A stretch of 64,000 nt of DNA from Clostridiales bacterium PH28_bin88. Its GTDB lineage: Bacteria; Bacillota; PH28-bin88. Every line of letters begins with the position of its first letter. The first letter of the stretch is position 1. The position numbers and the translations under genes were made by a program. Shown piece by piece: positions 9,295 through 17,811 of this stretch. The stretch is taken from NCBI GenBank assembly GCA_000987045.1, contig LAKY01000054.1, positions 1 to 64,000 of the forward strand. The letters are read 5' to 3'. The notes beneath the pieces were generated by a model that saw only the letters and a list, made by a program, of their open reading frames with translations, ran no database searches and had not been told where the DNA came from.

Positions 9295-10875
9295 GTGAAG
9301 AAAAGGGTGCGACAGTCTCTGGTTGGTTTGATGGTTTTGATGTTTGTTTTAACAGTCGCAGGTTGCGGTGGCAAGAAGGAAGCTGGCAATCAACCATCAC
9401 AGGAGGCCCAAATTAGCGATATACTGGTAGTCGGGATGAGCGACAGTATTTTAACCCTCGATCCGGCGATGCACCGGGACCGGAATACAGAAACTGTGAT
9501 CAGGAACATGTTTGACGGTCTTGTTACTCGTACTCCGGATGGCAAGATCGTGCCAGAAATTGCCGAATCTTATACTCAGCTAAGTCCCACGGTTTGGGAA
9601 TTTAAAATTCGACGTGGGATAACCTTTCATAACGGGGATCCCTTAACAGCTGATGATGTCAAATTTACTTTCGACCGGCTGATTACTGAAGGGTTTATCG
9701 ACGGAAAAACCTCCCCGCGGAAGGGTCTACTGGGTTCCCTGGAATCCGTGGAAAAAGTGGACGATTATACGGTTCGTCTCAATTTAGCGCAACCATGGCC
9801 CATTTTGTTGAGGATGCTTCCCCACCAGCAGATCGTACCCAAAAAGTATCTTGAAGAGAAAGGTAATGCTTATTTTGCGGACAATCCCATTGGGGCTGGA
9901 CCATTCAAGTTTGTAGAAGGAAAGCTTGACGAGCGGATCGTTATGGAAAGGTACGAGGGGTATTACGGGGGTTCTCCGGAAATTCCGCCCATAGAGCCAG
10001 CGCGCAGCAAGCGGGTAATTTTTGAGATTATTCCCGAGACATCCACCCGTGTGGCGGCCTTGCAATCAGGGAAGGTACACATTATTCAGAACGTTCCCAC
10101 CGATATGGTTGAACAATTAAAAGCTAGCCCCGAAATTGACGTCAAGATGGCAGAAGGCACCAGGGTATATATGATTGAAATGAACGTTACCAGGGCTCCC
10201 TTTGATAACGTTAAGGTGCGACAAGCCCTGAACTACGCGGTGGATATGGACCAGATAGTGCAAAAGGTTCTAGGGGGTTATGCCACCGTCCTGGCCGGAC
10301 CTAATCTACAGAATAGTTTTGCCATCAACACCGATTTAAAACCTTACGGCTATGACCCGGAAAAAGCCAAGCAGCTATTAAAAGAAGCAGGATACGAGAA
10401 GGGCTTCAATATGGTATTTGACACCACGGAGGAGTTCAAGGACGTAGCCGAAGCAGTTGCGACCTATTTAAGGCAGGTAGGTATAAATGCCACTGTGCGC
10501 ATATGGGATTGGGGCGTGCTGAAACCGCTGTTGGAGAAGGGTGAACGCCAATTAATCATGTCCAGTTGGGGGAATTCCACCCAGGATCCTTATGATTTTA
10601 TGATACCAAAACTTAAAACCAAGGATCGGGGCAACTATTCCCTATACAGCAATAACCGGGTGGACAAACTTTTGGATGAAGCGTCCGTGACTATGGATGA
10701 AGCAAAACGTGCCGACATGTATAAGGAAGCACAGGAGATCGTTTATAATGATGCCCCGTGGATTTTTGGTTATTCCAAGAAAGAGATTGAGGGCAGTTTA
10801 AAAGGAGTGCAGAATTGGGTGCCCAGTTCTGACAGCAGGATTAACCTGCACGACGTGTATTTGTTAAAGAAATAA
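9295..10875 (+). CDS. ABC transporter substrate-binding lipoprotein, family 5 (Dpp/Opp type)
   Basis: This extracellular solute-binding protein starts at GTG 9295 (TTG 9292 is an alternative) and has a signal peptide ending in the lipobox LTVAGC, so it is a membrane-anchored lipoprotein. The SBP_bac_5 fold covers the rest, including the typical early segment on describing the 'LDPAMHRD...NMFDGLV' region and the later FDNVKVRQALNYAVD helix. It delivers peptides or similar ligands to the two permeases that follow. A strong hairpin just after its stop probably raises the level of this message relative to the permeases. Confidence 0.9.
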   Translation: MKKRVRQSLVGLMVLMFVLTVAGCGGKKEAGNQPSQEAQISDILVVGMSDSILTLDPAMHRDRNTETVIRNMFDGLVTRTPDGKIVPEIAESYTQLSPTVWEFKIRRGITFHNGDPLTADDVKFTFDRLITEGFIDGKTSPRKGLLGSLESVEKVDDYTVRLNLAQPWPILLRMLPHQQIVPKKYLEEKGNAYFADNPIGAGPFKFVEGKLDERIVMERYEGYYGGSPEIPPIEPARSKRVIFEIIPETSTRVAALQSGKVHIIQNVPTDMVEQLKASPEIDVKMAEGTRVYMIEMNVTRAPFDNVKVRQALNYAVDMDQIVQKVLGGYATVLAGPNLQNSFAINTDLKPYGYDPEKAKQLLKEAGYEKGFNMVFDTTEEFKDVAEAVATYLRQVGINATVRIWDWGVLKPLLEKGERQLIMSSWGNSTQDPYDFMIPKLKTKDRGNYSLYSNNRVDKLLDEASVTMDEAKRADMYKEAQEIVYNDAPWIFGYSKKEIEGSLKGVQNWVPSSDSRINLHDVYLLKK

Positions 10876-10881
10876 AGATGC

Positions 10882-10918
10882 GGGAAGGGAAGTACCCTCG
10901 ATCAGTGCTTCCCTTCCC
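10882..10918 (+). other. Perfect 11-bp hairpin between binding protein and permease genes
   Basis: GGGAAGGGAAG (10882-10892) and CTTCCCTTCCC (10908-10918) form a perfect 11-bp stem with a 15-base loop, seven bases after the TAA of the binding protein gene. There is no T-run, so it is more likely an mRNA-stabilising or partial attenuating hairpin of the kind often seen after binding-protein genes. It also argues against translation starting at ATG 10878. Confidence 0.75.
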
Positions 10919-10949
10919 ACCTTATTCCAATAGAATTGTCCCAAAGGGA

Positions 10950-11969
10950 GTGATTCTCATCAAAGCAGTTAAAATACTGGAACGTGTAATAATCACTGTC
11001 CCCATCATGCTAGGGGTGGCCATCATCGTTTTTGTCTTTATGCGCCTGACGCCGGGAGATCCGGTGGACTTGATGATGGGCCAGGCTGGCAACGTTACTG
11101 AGCGTGAAATACAAGTTCTGCGTGAAGAATTTGATTTGGATAAACCTATTCCTGTTCAGCTTGTCAATTTTTTAGCTGGCTTGTTGAAGGGGGACCTGGG
11201 GAATTCTTTTTCCCAGCGCAAACCTGTTCGGAACCTGATTATTGATACCCTTCCAGCAACCATTGAATTGGCGTTGGCAGCGATGTTGTTTGCGATATTA
11301 ACTGCCATTCCTATTGGTGTGATCTCGGCGGTCAAGCAGTATTCCGCGCTGGACAGATTGAGCATGGCTGGAGCGTTCCTGGGTATTTCCATGCCCGCTT
11401 TCTGGTTGGGTATAGTCTTGATTATTGTATTTTCCGTTAAACTACAAATCTTGCCTCCCTTTGGTCGAATAGCTTATGGACTGGGACTAAAACATATCAC
11501 TGGATTATATGTGGTCGACAGTCTACTGACGGGCAACTGGCCTGCTCTCAAGAGCAGTTTGCAGCAATTAATCCTACCGACGGTTACCCTTGGGGCGACC
11601 ATGGCCGCTATCGTAGCCAGGGTGACCCGTTCCAGCATGCTGGAAGTATTGCGTGCAGATTATGTGATGTTGGCTCGGGCTAAAGGACTGGCTGAATGGG
11701 CGGTAGTGGTGAAACACGCGTTGCGTAACGCTCTCATCCCCACTGTAACGGTAGTGGGCATCGAGACGGGAGTGCTGTTGGGCGGTAATATGATCGTGGA
11801 AACAATTTTTGGGTGGCCCGGCATTGGCAGGTTGACGGTGGAAGCGATATTTGCCAGAGATTTTCCGCTGATTCAGGGAGTGGTGATGTTTTATGCCTTC
11901 ACCTTTGTGATAGCAAATCTCATAGTGGATATTTTGTATACCTTTATTAACCCCAAGATCAGCCTTTAG
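10950..11969 (+). CDS. ABC transporter permease, DppB/OppB type
   Basis: A typical first permease of a peptide importer: an N-terminal membrane helix, then GDPVDLMMGQ, a conserved five-helix BPD_transp_1 region and the EAA loop (residues near 11680-11740) that contacts the ATPases. The open frame begins at ATG 10878, but that ATG lies in the intercistronic hairpin and gives an unusual extension. AAAGGGAG at 10943-10950 precedes the conserved beginning, so the start is at or just after 10950. Which codon is used (GTG 10950, CTG 10956 or ATC 10959) is uncertain. It works with the next permease. Confidence 0.85.
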   Translation: MILIKAVKILERVIITVPIMLGVAIIVFVFMRLTPGDPVDLMMGQAGNVTEREIQVLREEFDLDKPIPVQLVNFLAGLLKGDLGNSFSQRKPVRNLIIDTLPATIELALAAMLFAILTAIPIGVISAVKQYSALDRLSMAGAFLGISMPAFWLGIVLIIVFSVKLQILPPFGRIAYGLGLKHITGLYVVDSLLTGNWPALKSSLQQLILPTVTLGATMAAIVARVTRSSMLEVLRADYVMLARAKGLAEWAVVVKHALRNALIPTVTVVGIETGVLLGGNMIVETIFGWPGIGRLTVEAIFARDFPLIQGVVMFYAFTFVIANLIVDILYTFINPKISL

Positions 11970-11980
11970 GAGTGAAACGA

Positions 11981-12910
11981 ATGAGCAGGGTACTCACCAG
12001 GGAACTTCCTGAATATGGTTATTATTTCTCTATCAAAGTCCGGCTTGCAGTACAAAATTTAGCGGGGTTTGTAACTCAACTGAGCCGGCATCCCTCAGCT
12101 CTCCTGGGAGGGATGGTCATATTGCTTTACGTACTAGTGGCAGTATTTGCCCCGGTTGTTACACCCTACGATCCGAGCGCTGGCAATCTTGATTTCCGGT
12201 TGGCGCCTCCTGCCTGGATGGAGGGTGGCAGTAGCACCCACTGGTTGGGAGGGGATGAACAGGGACGCGACCTGTTGACCAGGATTTTGTTCGGGGCGAG
12301 AATATCCCTTGTAGTAGGGTTGTTGGTAGTAGGAATATCCATGGGGATTGGCGTCTCCCTGGGGCTGATAGCTGGTTATTTTGGTGGAAAATTTGACAAT
12401 ATAATTTCTCGGTTTGCTGATCTATTACTGGCTTTCCCCTTTTTGATCTTTGCGTTGGGGATCATGACCTTGACTGGGCCCGGTTTTACTAACTTGATTT
12501 TTGCCTTGAGCTTTAAAAGCTGGGTGGAGTTTTTCCGCCTGGTAAGAGGTGAAATTCTTTCGGAAAAGACCAAGGAATACGTTGAAGCGGCCAGGGCTTT
12601 AGGCATGAGCAGCATATCAATTCTGGCCAGCCAGATGCTGCCAAATATCATTCATTCGGTTATGGTGCTGGGTACCTTGCGCATGGGTTACCTGATTATT
12701 ATGGAAGCCTCGCTGAGCTTTTTGGGATTGGGCATACCCGGACACATTCCCGCTTGGGGTTCAATGATTGCCTCGGGTCGGAATTTCATGATGAATGCCT
12801 GGTGGATTTCTACCTTTCCGGGTCTTGCTCTATTGATACTGGTCTTGAGTATAAACCTTTTCGGCGAAGGGTTACGAGATATTTTGGATCCCAGGCTGAA
12901 AATTGATTAG
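11981..12910 (+). CDS. ABC transporter permease, DppC/OppC type
   Basis: The second permease has the N-terminal helix, the PYDPS segment, the WLGGDEQGRDLLTRILFGAR signature of DppC proteins and an EAA loop (near 12570-12630). ATG 11981 is preferred over GTG 11972 because the TAGGAG ribosome site overlaps the latter. The gene follows the first permease by 11 bases, so the two are co-transcribed and likely translationally coupled. Confidence 0.9.
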   Translation: MSRVLTRELPEYGYYFSIKVRLAVQNLAGFVTQLSRHPSALLGGMVILLYVLVAVFAPVVTPYDPSAGNLDFRLAPPAWMEGGSSTHWLGGDEQGRDLLTRILFGARISLVVGLLVVGISMGIGVSLGLIAGYFGGKFDNIISRFADLLLAFPFLIFALGIMTLTGPGFTNLIFALSFKSWVEFFRLVRGEILSEKTKEYVEAARALGMSSISILASQMLPNIIHSVMVLGTLRMGYLIIMEASLSFLGLGIPGHIPAWGSMIASGRNFMMNAWWISTFPGLALLILVLSINLFGEGLRDILDPRLKID

Positions 12911-12930
12911 ACCTAAAAGGAAGTGCTTAT

Positions 12931-13917
12931 GTGCTAACAATAAATAACCTGGAAATGGTTTTCGAAACAACCCGTGGCAGATTGAAAGCGATCAATAACG
13001 TTGATTTTGCGGTTGCTCCGGGAGAGATTGTTGGATTGGTCGGAGAGTCAGGTTGCGGGAAAAGTGCTACCCTGTTATCCATCATGCGGCTCGTACCCTA
13101 TCCAGGAAAGATAACCCGTGGAGAAGTATTATTCCAGGGAGAGAACTTGCTGTCTAAGAGCCAAAGGGAGATGCGGCAAATTCGGGGGAAAGAAATTGCC
13201 ATGGTATTTCAGGATCCAATGACTACCCTAAACCCGGTTTACAAGGTTGGCGAACAGATCCGGGAGTCGTTGCGGATACATGGTCTCGTGCACGGGGATG
13301 GCCGGCCGTGGCGGTTGGATAGACCCCGGCGCCGGACGGAGCAGCAGCGGGTAATGGAATTGATGCGGGAGGTAGGTATCCCCTCGCCTGAGGAACGCTA
13401 CTGGGAATACCCCCACCAGTTCAGTGGAGGGATGCAGCAACGGGCTATCATTGCCATCGCCCTGGCCTGTGAGCCCAAGCTGTTGTTAGCAGATGAGCCT
13501 ACCACCGCCCTGGATGTTACTATCCAGGCGCAGATTTTGCAATTGTTGAAACGGATAAACGAAGAACACGGCACCAGTATCGTTATCGTTACCCACGATT
13601 TGGGGGTGGCAGCGGAATTCTGTCATAAAATTGCAGTAATGTATGCGGGCCGGATTATGGAACAAGGGAGTACTTCCCAAGTCCTTGAAACCCCACTGCA
13701 CCCTTACACTGAAGGCCTACTAAAATCCATCCCCCGCATCGGCAAACACAAAGTCAAGATAGAGCCTATTCCGGGCAATGTGGCTGACCTGGCTAATCTT
13801 GGAGCCGGGTGCGCTTTTGCGCCCCGCTGCCCCCAGTCCAAAGAAGTCTGTACAGATCGGGAAATTCCCTTCAAGGAAATAGAGAACGGACATCAGGTAC
13901 GGTGTCAGCTTTGTTAA
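12931..13917 (+). CDS. ABC transporter ATP-binding protein, DppD/OppD type
   Basis: All ABC ATPase motifs are visible: Walker A GESGCGKS, Q-loop, signature FSGGMQQ, Walker B LLADEPTTALD and the switch His in IVTHD. The C-terminal Cys-rich stretch, GCAFAPRCPQSKEVC, is the iron-sulphur or zinc-binding motif common to OppD/DppD proteins. Start GTG 12931 sits behind AAGGAAG. It pairs with the next ATPase to power import. Confidence 0.9.
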   Translation: MLTINNLEMVFETTRGRLKAINNVDFAVAPGEIVGLVGESGCGKSATLLSIMRLVPYPGKITRGEVLFQGENLLSKSQREMRQIRGKEIAMVFQDPMTTLNPVYKVGEQIRESLRIHGLVHGDGRPWRLDRPRRRTEQQRVMELMREVGIPSPEERYWEYPHQFSGGMQQRAIIAIALACEPKLLLADEPTTALDVTIQAQILQLLKRINEEHGTSIVIVTHDLGVAAEFCHKIAVMYAGRIMEQGSTSQVLETPLHPYTEGLLKSIPRIGKHKVKIEPIPGNVADLANLGAGCAFAPRCPQSKEVCTDREIPFKEIENGHQVRCQLC

Positions 13918-13958
13918 GTATTAAGCAAAATTCGTGCTGAACCAAACAGGAGGTTGCT

Positions 13959-14951
13959 ATGGCTGCAAAACCACCGTTGGTATCTGTTCAGGGAGTAACT
14001 AAATACTTTATCCGGAAACGTTCTTTTCTGACCAAGACCCTTACCAGGCAGCGGGATATCGTGGTCAAAGCGGTAGATGGGGTGGATTTGGAGATTTGGG
14101 AAGGAGAGACGATTGGTCTCGTGGGAGAGAGCGGTTGTGGGAAATCTACCCTGGGTAGAACCATTATCAGGTTGCATGAACCTTCCTCAGGTCATATATT
14201 TTTTGAGGATCAGGATATCAGTATGTATAAGAGCGGAGAATTGATGAAATTCCGGCAGGAGGCCCAGATTATTTTTCAAAACCCTTATTCTTCTTTGAAC
14301 CCTCGAAAGACAGTTCGAGAAATATTGTCCGTACCACTAGCCAAAAGGGGGGTGCACAACCTTCGGGATCGCGAAGAGGAGATAAAATTCTTGCTGCACC
14401 GGGTGGGACTGGCGGAAAGGCATATTGATCGTTACCCCCACCAGTTTAGTGGGGGTCAACGCCAACGAATTGGTATCGCGAGAGCACTTGCTATGAAGCC
14501 GAGGTTCGTGGTTGCGGATGAGCCGGTATCGGCGCTGGACGTGTCTGTGCAGGCTCAAATTATCAACTTGCTGGCAGAGTTGCAGCAGGAATACCAACTT
14601 ACTTACCTTTTTGTAGCCCACGACCTGAGTGTTGTTTTTCATGTCAGCGACCGGGTAGCAGTGATGTATTTAGGCAAGATAGTTGAGGTGGCGGAAACAG
14701 CTAAACTTTTCGAACGGCCACTTCACCCGTATACTCAGGCTCTACTTTCAGCAATCCCAGTGGTAGAGCGGGGATCCCGTAAAGAACGGATTATCTTGAG
14801 TGGTACAGTCCCCAGCCCCATCGATCCTCCTAAAGGCTGTAGGTTTCATACCCGGTGCTTTATGAAAAAAGGGCAGGTTTGCGAAACCCAAGAACCATCC
14901 TTGGCTGATGCAGGTTCGAGCCACCGGGTGGCCTGCCATCTCTATATGTGA
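13959..14951 (+). CDS. ABC transporter ATP-binding protein, DppF/OppF type
   Basis: The second ATPase carries Walker A GESGCGKST, signature FSGGQRQRIGIARAL, Walker B VVADEPVSALD and a C-terminal CRFHTRCFMKKGQVC Cys motif typical of OppF/DppF. ATG 13959 follows CAGGAGG. It completes the five-gene importer that begins at 9295. The transposon island starts 170 bp further on. Confidence 0.9.
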   Translation: MAAKPPLVSVQGVTKYFIRKRSFLTKTLTRQRDIVVKAVDGVDLEIWEGETIGLVGESGCGKSTLGRTIIRLHEPSSGHIFFEDQDISMYKSGELMKFRQEAQIIFQNPYSSLNPRKTVREILSVPLAKRGVHNLRDREEEIKFLLHRVGLAERHIDRYPHQFSGGQRQRIGIARALAMKPRFVVADEPVSALDVSVQAQIINLLAELQQEYQLTYLFVAHDLSVVFHVSDRVAVMYLGKIVEVAETAKLFERPLHPYTQALLSAIPVVERGSRKERIILSGTVPSPIDPPKGCRFHTRCFMKKGQVCETQEPSLADAGSSHRVACHLYM

Positions 14952-15182
14952 TGTGATTAGTGTAGCGACTTATGAAAAACGTCTCTTTAAACCCAAGTTT
15001 CGCATGCCAAAAGCAACTAATTACCAGAAGATGCCTATAAAAGTTTTTGATGACGATGATGAGAAAATTTGAAGACCATAACGGGATGATTTTTGCGTAA
15101 TATGTCGAACTTCATTGGTAATCAGTAGAGTTGCATAAACCAAGATGACTATCAAGTTGTATCAGGAAATCCTTCCCTCAAC

Positions 15183-15221
15183 CGAACGTATGTGCTATAA
15201 TCGACTTAGAACATACGTTCG
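15183..15221 (+). promoter_or_regulatory. Hairpin overlapping the transposase promoter
   Basis: CGAACGTATGT (15183-15193) and ACATACGTTCG (15211-15221) are a perfect 11-bp inverted repeat. A good -10 box, TATAAT at 15196-15201, lies in the loop, and the ribosome site AGGAGG (15222-15227) begins right after the right arm. Transcripts entering from outside could fold this hairpin next to the ribosome site, whereas the element's own transcript would lack the left arm. That would fit known protection of transposases against read-through expression. Confidence 0.6.
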
Positions 15222-15236
15222 AGGAGGATGAGCCCC

Positions 15237-16136
15237 GTGGCCCAAAGAGAACCTATCAGCTTTATGGAGTTCCAACAGCGTTTCGTTAATGAAGAAGCCT
15301 GTTACCAGTACCTGTTCGACATGCGGTGGCCAGAGGGCTTCTGTTGCCCGCGTTGTGGCCACAAAGGGTATTATTTTGTCTCGAAGCGCCGCATCTACCA
15401 ATGCAAGTCGTGTAGTTATCAGGCTTCTCTCACTGCTGGAACTGTTTTTCACAAGACTCATACCGCACTGCAAAAATGGTTTTGGGCCATATTTCTGGTG
15501 GCAACTGATAAGAGAGGATACTCGGCCCTCGCCTTGATGAAAATCATTGATGTTAGTTATCCCACTGCCTGGCTTATGCTGCAAAAGATTAGGGCTGCCA
15601 TGTCTGAGCGCGATCAGATGTATCAGTTATCCGGCCTTATCCAGTTGGACGAAGCTTTTTTCGGCGGTCCAGATGGCAAGCAAGGCCGGGGAACAGATAA
15701 GATGGCTGCATACGTGGCGGTTTCAACCACCGACGAGGGGAAACCCCTATACGCCAAAATAGAAGTAACTGAGCGCGTCAATAAGGAAACAGCTCTTGAC
15801 TTCGTCACTCGTACTGTATCGCCGGGAAGTACTATTACCACCGACGGACTAAATGTATACCCCCAGCTAAAGGCCACAAGTTATGTGCACGACCGGGTTT
15901 TATCCTCTGAAGCAGAAGCTGATGAAAAACTGCGTTGGGTGCATACTCTGGTGTCCAACGCCAAGGCCTTTATAGCCGGTACGTATCATGGGCGTGACAA
16001 GAAACACTTACAGGCCTATCTGGATGAGTTTTGTTACCGTTTTAACCGCCGGGCATGGCAACCGCAGCTCTTTGGTCGTCTTTTGTCCGCATGCATGAAT
16101 GGCCCAATTGTCACTTATGCGGATCTAACTTTATAG
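15237..16136 (+). CDS. IS1595 family transposase
   Basis: The protein has an N-terminal zinc ribbon (CCPRCGHKG and CKSC) and a DDE catalytic domain of the ISXO2/IS1595 type, including the LIQLDEAFFGG and TTDGLNVY segments and a C-terminal FCYRFNRR motif. GTG 15237 is preferred because AGGAGG at 15222-15227 abuts ATG 15228 with no spacing. At about 299 residues it is full length and intact. The stop lies inside the right terminal repeat. Confidence 0.9.
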   Translation: MAQREPISFMEFQQRFVNEEACYQYLFDMRWPEGFCCPRCGHKGYYFVSKRRIYQCKSCSYQASLTAGTVFHKTHTALQKWFWAIFLVATDKRGYSALALMKIIDVSYPTAWLMLQKIRAAMSERDQMYQLSGLIQLDEAFFGGPDGKQGRGTDKMAAYVAVSTTDEGKPLYAKIEVTERVNKETALDFVTRTVSPGSTITTDGLNVYPQLKATSYVHDRVLSSEAEADEKLRWVHTLVSNAKAFIAGTYHGRDKKHLQAYLDEFCYRFNRRAWQPQLFGRLLSACMNGPIVTYADLTL

Positions 16137-16236
16137 TCATCTAAACCAAAATTCACTTTGTCAACCGCCAAAATGGCTAGAAAACGGTAGAAAAATCCTG
16201 CCATTGCAAGAAAACACCCCTTATAATAGAGACAGA

Positions 16237-17566
16237 GGGTAGTCCTTGCCCGAATCTCTAAAATAAGGGAGATGAAAAATGCAAGGCAAGGATACCACAA
16301 CATCCACATTTCATCAACTATTTGGACCGGTTTGTAGTGATTTCGGCAGCAAGTCGAACAAATGGGGGTCGATAAATACGCCAAGAAATTGTACGCCATG
16401 CAACTTATTGAACTTATGGCCCATGCTCAGTTGGAACAGCAGCACGGTTTCCGGGATATCAGCAATAGCCTAAACGACGATCAAGTCAGCCAAGCAATCG
16501 GCCTTGACTCCATCAGCGCCTCCCAGCTTTCCCGCAGGCTACGGGAACTGCCGTCAGAGTTACTCCAGATGCTGTTCAATGACGTAAAAGCTCAAGCCGG
16601 TAAAGAAATCGGAGTTGATATTGTTAGCCAAGGATTAGGCCGCCTACGCCTGATTGATTCCTCTACCATCACCCTCTGCCTCTCCAAGTACTGTTGGGTT
16701 GAGTTTAGAAAGACCAAAGGCGGCATCAAGATCCACTTGGGCCTGAGATTTTTTGAACAAGGGGTATTGCCTGACGACGTTGTAGTCACCCCTGCCAGGC
16801 CAGCCGACAAAACCCAGATGGACGCTTTAGTAGTTGAGTAAGAAGATGCTTTAAACGTCTTCGACCGGGGGTACGTGGACTACAAGAAGTTTGACGAGTA
16901 CTGCCAAAAAGGCATCCGGTTTGTTACCCGGTTAAAGAGTAATGCCGTCATTGAAGTAGTGGCGGACCTTCCCGTAGACCCCCATGGCCCTATTAAGAAA
17001 CACCAGATTGTTTACCTGGGCACAAAAGGCGTCAACAAGATGCAGCACCCCTTGCGGCTGGTGGAAACCGAAGATACCCAGGGCAATGCGGTAATCATCA
17101 TCACCAACGACTTTAAACTTTCAGCCGAAGAAATCAGCATCGTCTACCGGTACCGCTGGCAAATCGAACTCTTCTTCAAGTGGATCAAACAACACCTGGG
17201 GGTAAAACACTTTTACGGGACCAGTGAGCAGGCAGTAGAAAACCAGATATTCATAGCGCTCATCACCTACTGTCTGGTCTGTTGATGCTGGTAAAACTGA
17301 AAGCGGGCTACAAGGGACCTTTACTGACAATCAAAAGACTGATCCATACCTGCCTTAACGAACCGTTCTCCTTCTTCGTCCGGAAGCTGTACCGAAAACC
17401 CCAACGAAGCTCAAAAGGCCGGCGAAAGATAGACCATGAAGCGATCTATCAAGCAACCGTAAGGCAGGTGATGGTAGGCGAGACAGAGCATTTAAATGAT
17501 CTGTCCTACGACCCGTTAATACTGTAATCAATCAGATATGTGGCAAAATGTGGATGAGGACTACCC
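16237..17566 (+). mobile_element. Degenerate IS4-type insertion sequence
   Basis: A perfect 10-bp inverted repeat, GGGTAGTCCT (16237-16246) and AGGACTACCC (17557-17566), lies about 40 bp outside each end of a broken transposase gene. No target duplication is evident at these ends. It could be an independent insertion in the outer element, or these could be internal repeats of that element. Confidence 0.55.
16279..17527 (+). pseudogene. IS4-family transposase, broken
   Basis: The reading frames together give an IS4-type DDE transposase with DSSTITL around the first Asp, DRGY at the second Asp and the YREK signature (Y-x2-R-x3-E-x6-K) near 17143-17190. The frame shifts near 16333-16340 after ATG 16279, a TAA stop interrupts it at 16840, and it breaks again at 17283. 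The product cannot be made, so the copy is dead unless moved in trans. Confidence 0.85.
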
Positions 17567-17811
17567 GTTAAGTGGTCAGTCCCTTTGACATAAGAGCGAG
17601 AAAACCGAGTGGGTGTATACACCATATATGTTGTAATAGTACAGTACTGGGGATTCAGCTCATCTACTAGTAATTGGTAAATTAGTTTTATGCAACGCTA
17701 CTGATTGGTAATATACCAATGAGGTGAGACAACCATGAATTTACAAGCAATCCTTGAGAAACTGGATCAGCTTCCACCACTTAGAGAAAAATGATGAAAG
17801 GAGAGATTGCG
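17528..17811 (+). other. Intergenic region with palindromes before the aminotransferase
   Basis: This contains the right end of the outer element, a perfect palindrome GGTGTATACACC (17612-17623) and the inverted repeat ATTGGTA/TACCAAT (17704-17720). A 19-codon frame with a ribosome site (ATG 17734 to TGA 17793) is too short to name; it may be a gene start cut off by the rearrangements. The TGTATACA palindrome resembles the one at 10-29. Confidence 0.4.

Larger units (their letters stand above)
15144..16141 (+). mobile_element. IS1595-family insertion sequence with 8-bp target duplication
   Basis: Imperfect terminal inverted repeats (GATGACTAT[C/A]AAGTT at the left end 15144 on, reverse complement ending at 16141) bound a 998-bp element. 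It is flanked by the exact 8-bp direct repeat TAAACCAA at 15136-15143 and 16142-16149, the duplication length expected of IS1595. It interrupts the left end of the outer element, so it is the younger insertion. Its perfect repeats and intact gene suggest recent activity. Confidence 0.85.
15122..17704. mobile_element. Outer terminal-repeat element containing two nested insertion sequences
   Basis: The ends TCAGTAGAGTTGCATAAA (15122-15139) and its inverted partner at 17687-17704 match at 17 of 18 positions. The same 7-bp sequence, TTGGTAA, flanks both ends (15115-15121 and 17705-17711), as expected for a target duplication. Removing the inserted IS1595 copy leaves about 1.58 kb. The element is either the original shell of the IS4-type transposase within it, or a 250-bp MITE-like element into which the IS4 copy also jumped. 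The 163 bp left of it (14952-15114) holds no recognisable gene, only an unsupported 39-codon frame. Confidence 0.7.

Noticed and set aside
10878..10880. ATG 10878 as start of the first permease
   Set aside because: It lies at the edge of a perfect intercistronic hairpin with no proper ribosome site, and the extension is not like DppB proteins.
14953..15072. A 39-codon frame between the ABC operon and the transposon island
   Set aside because: No ribosome site, no recognisable family, and it ends just before the outer element; it may be a gene remnant but cannot be supported.
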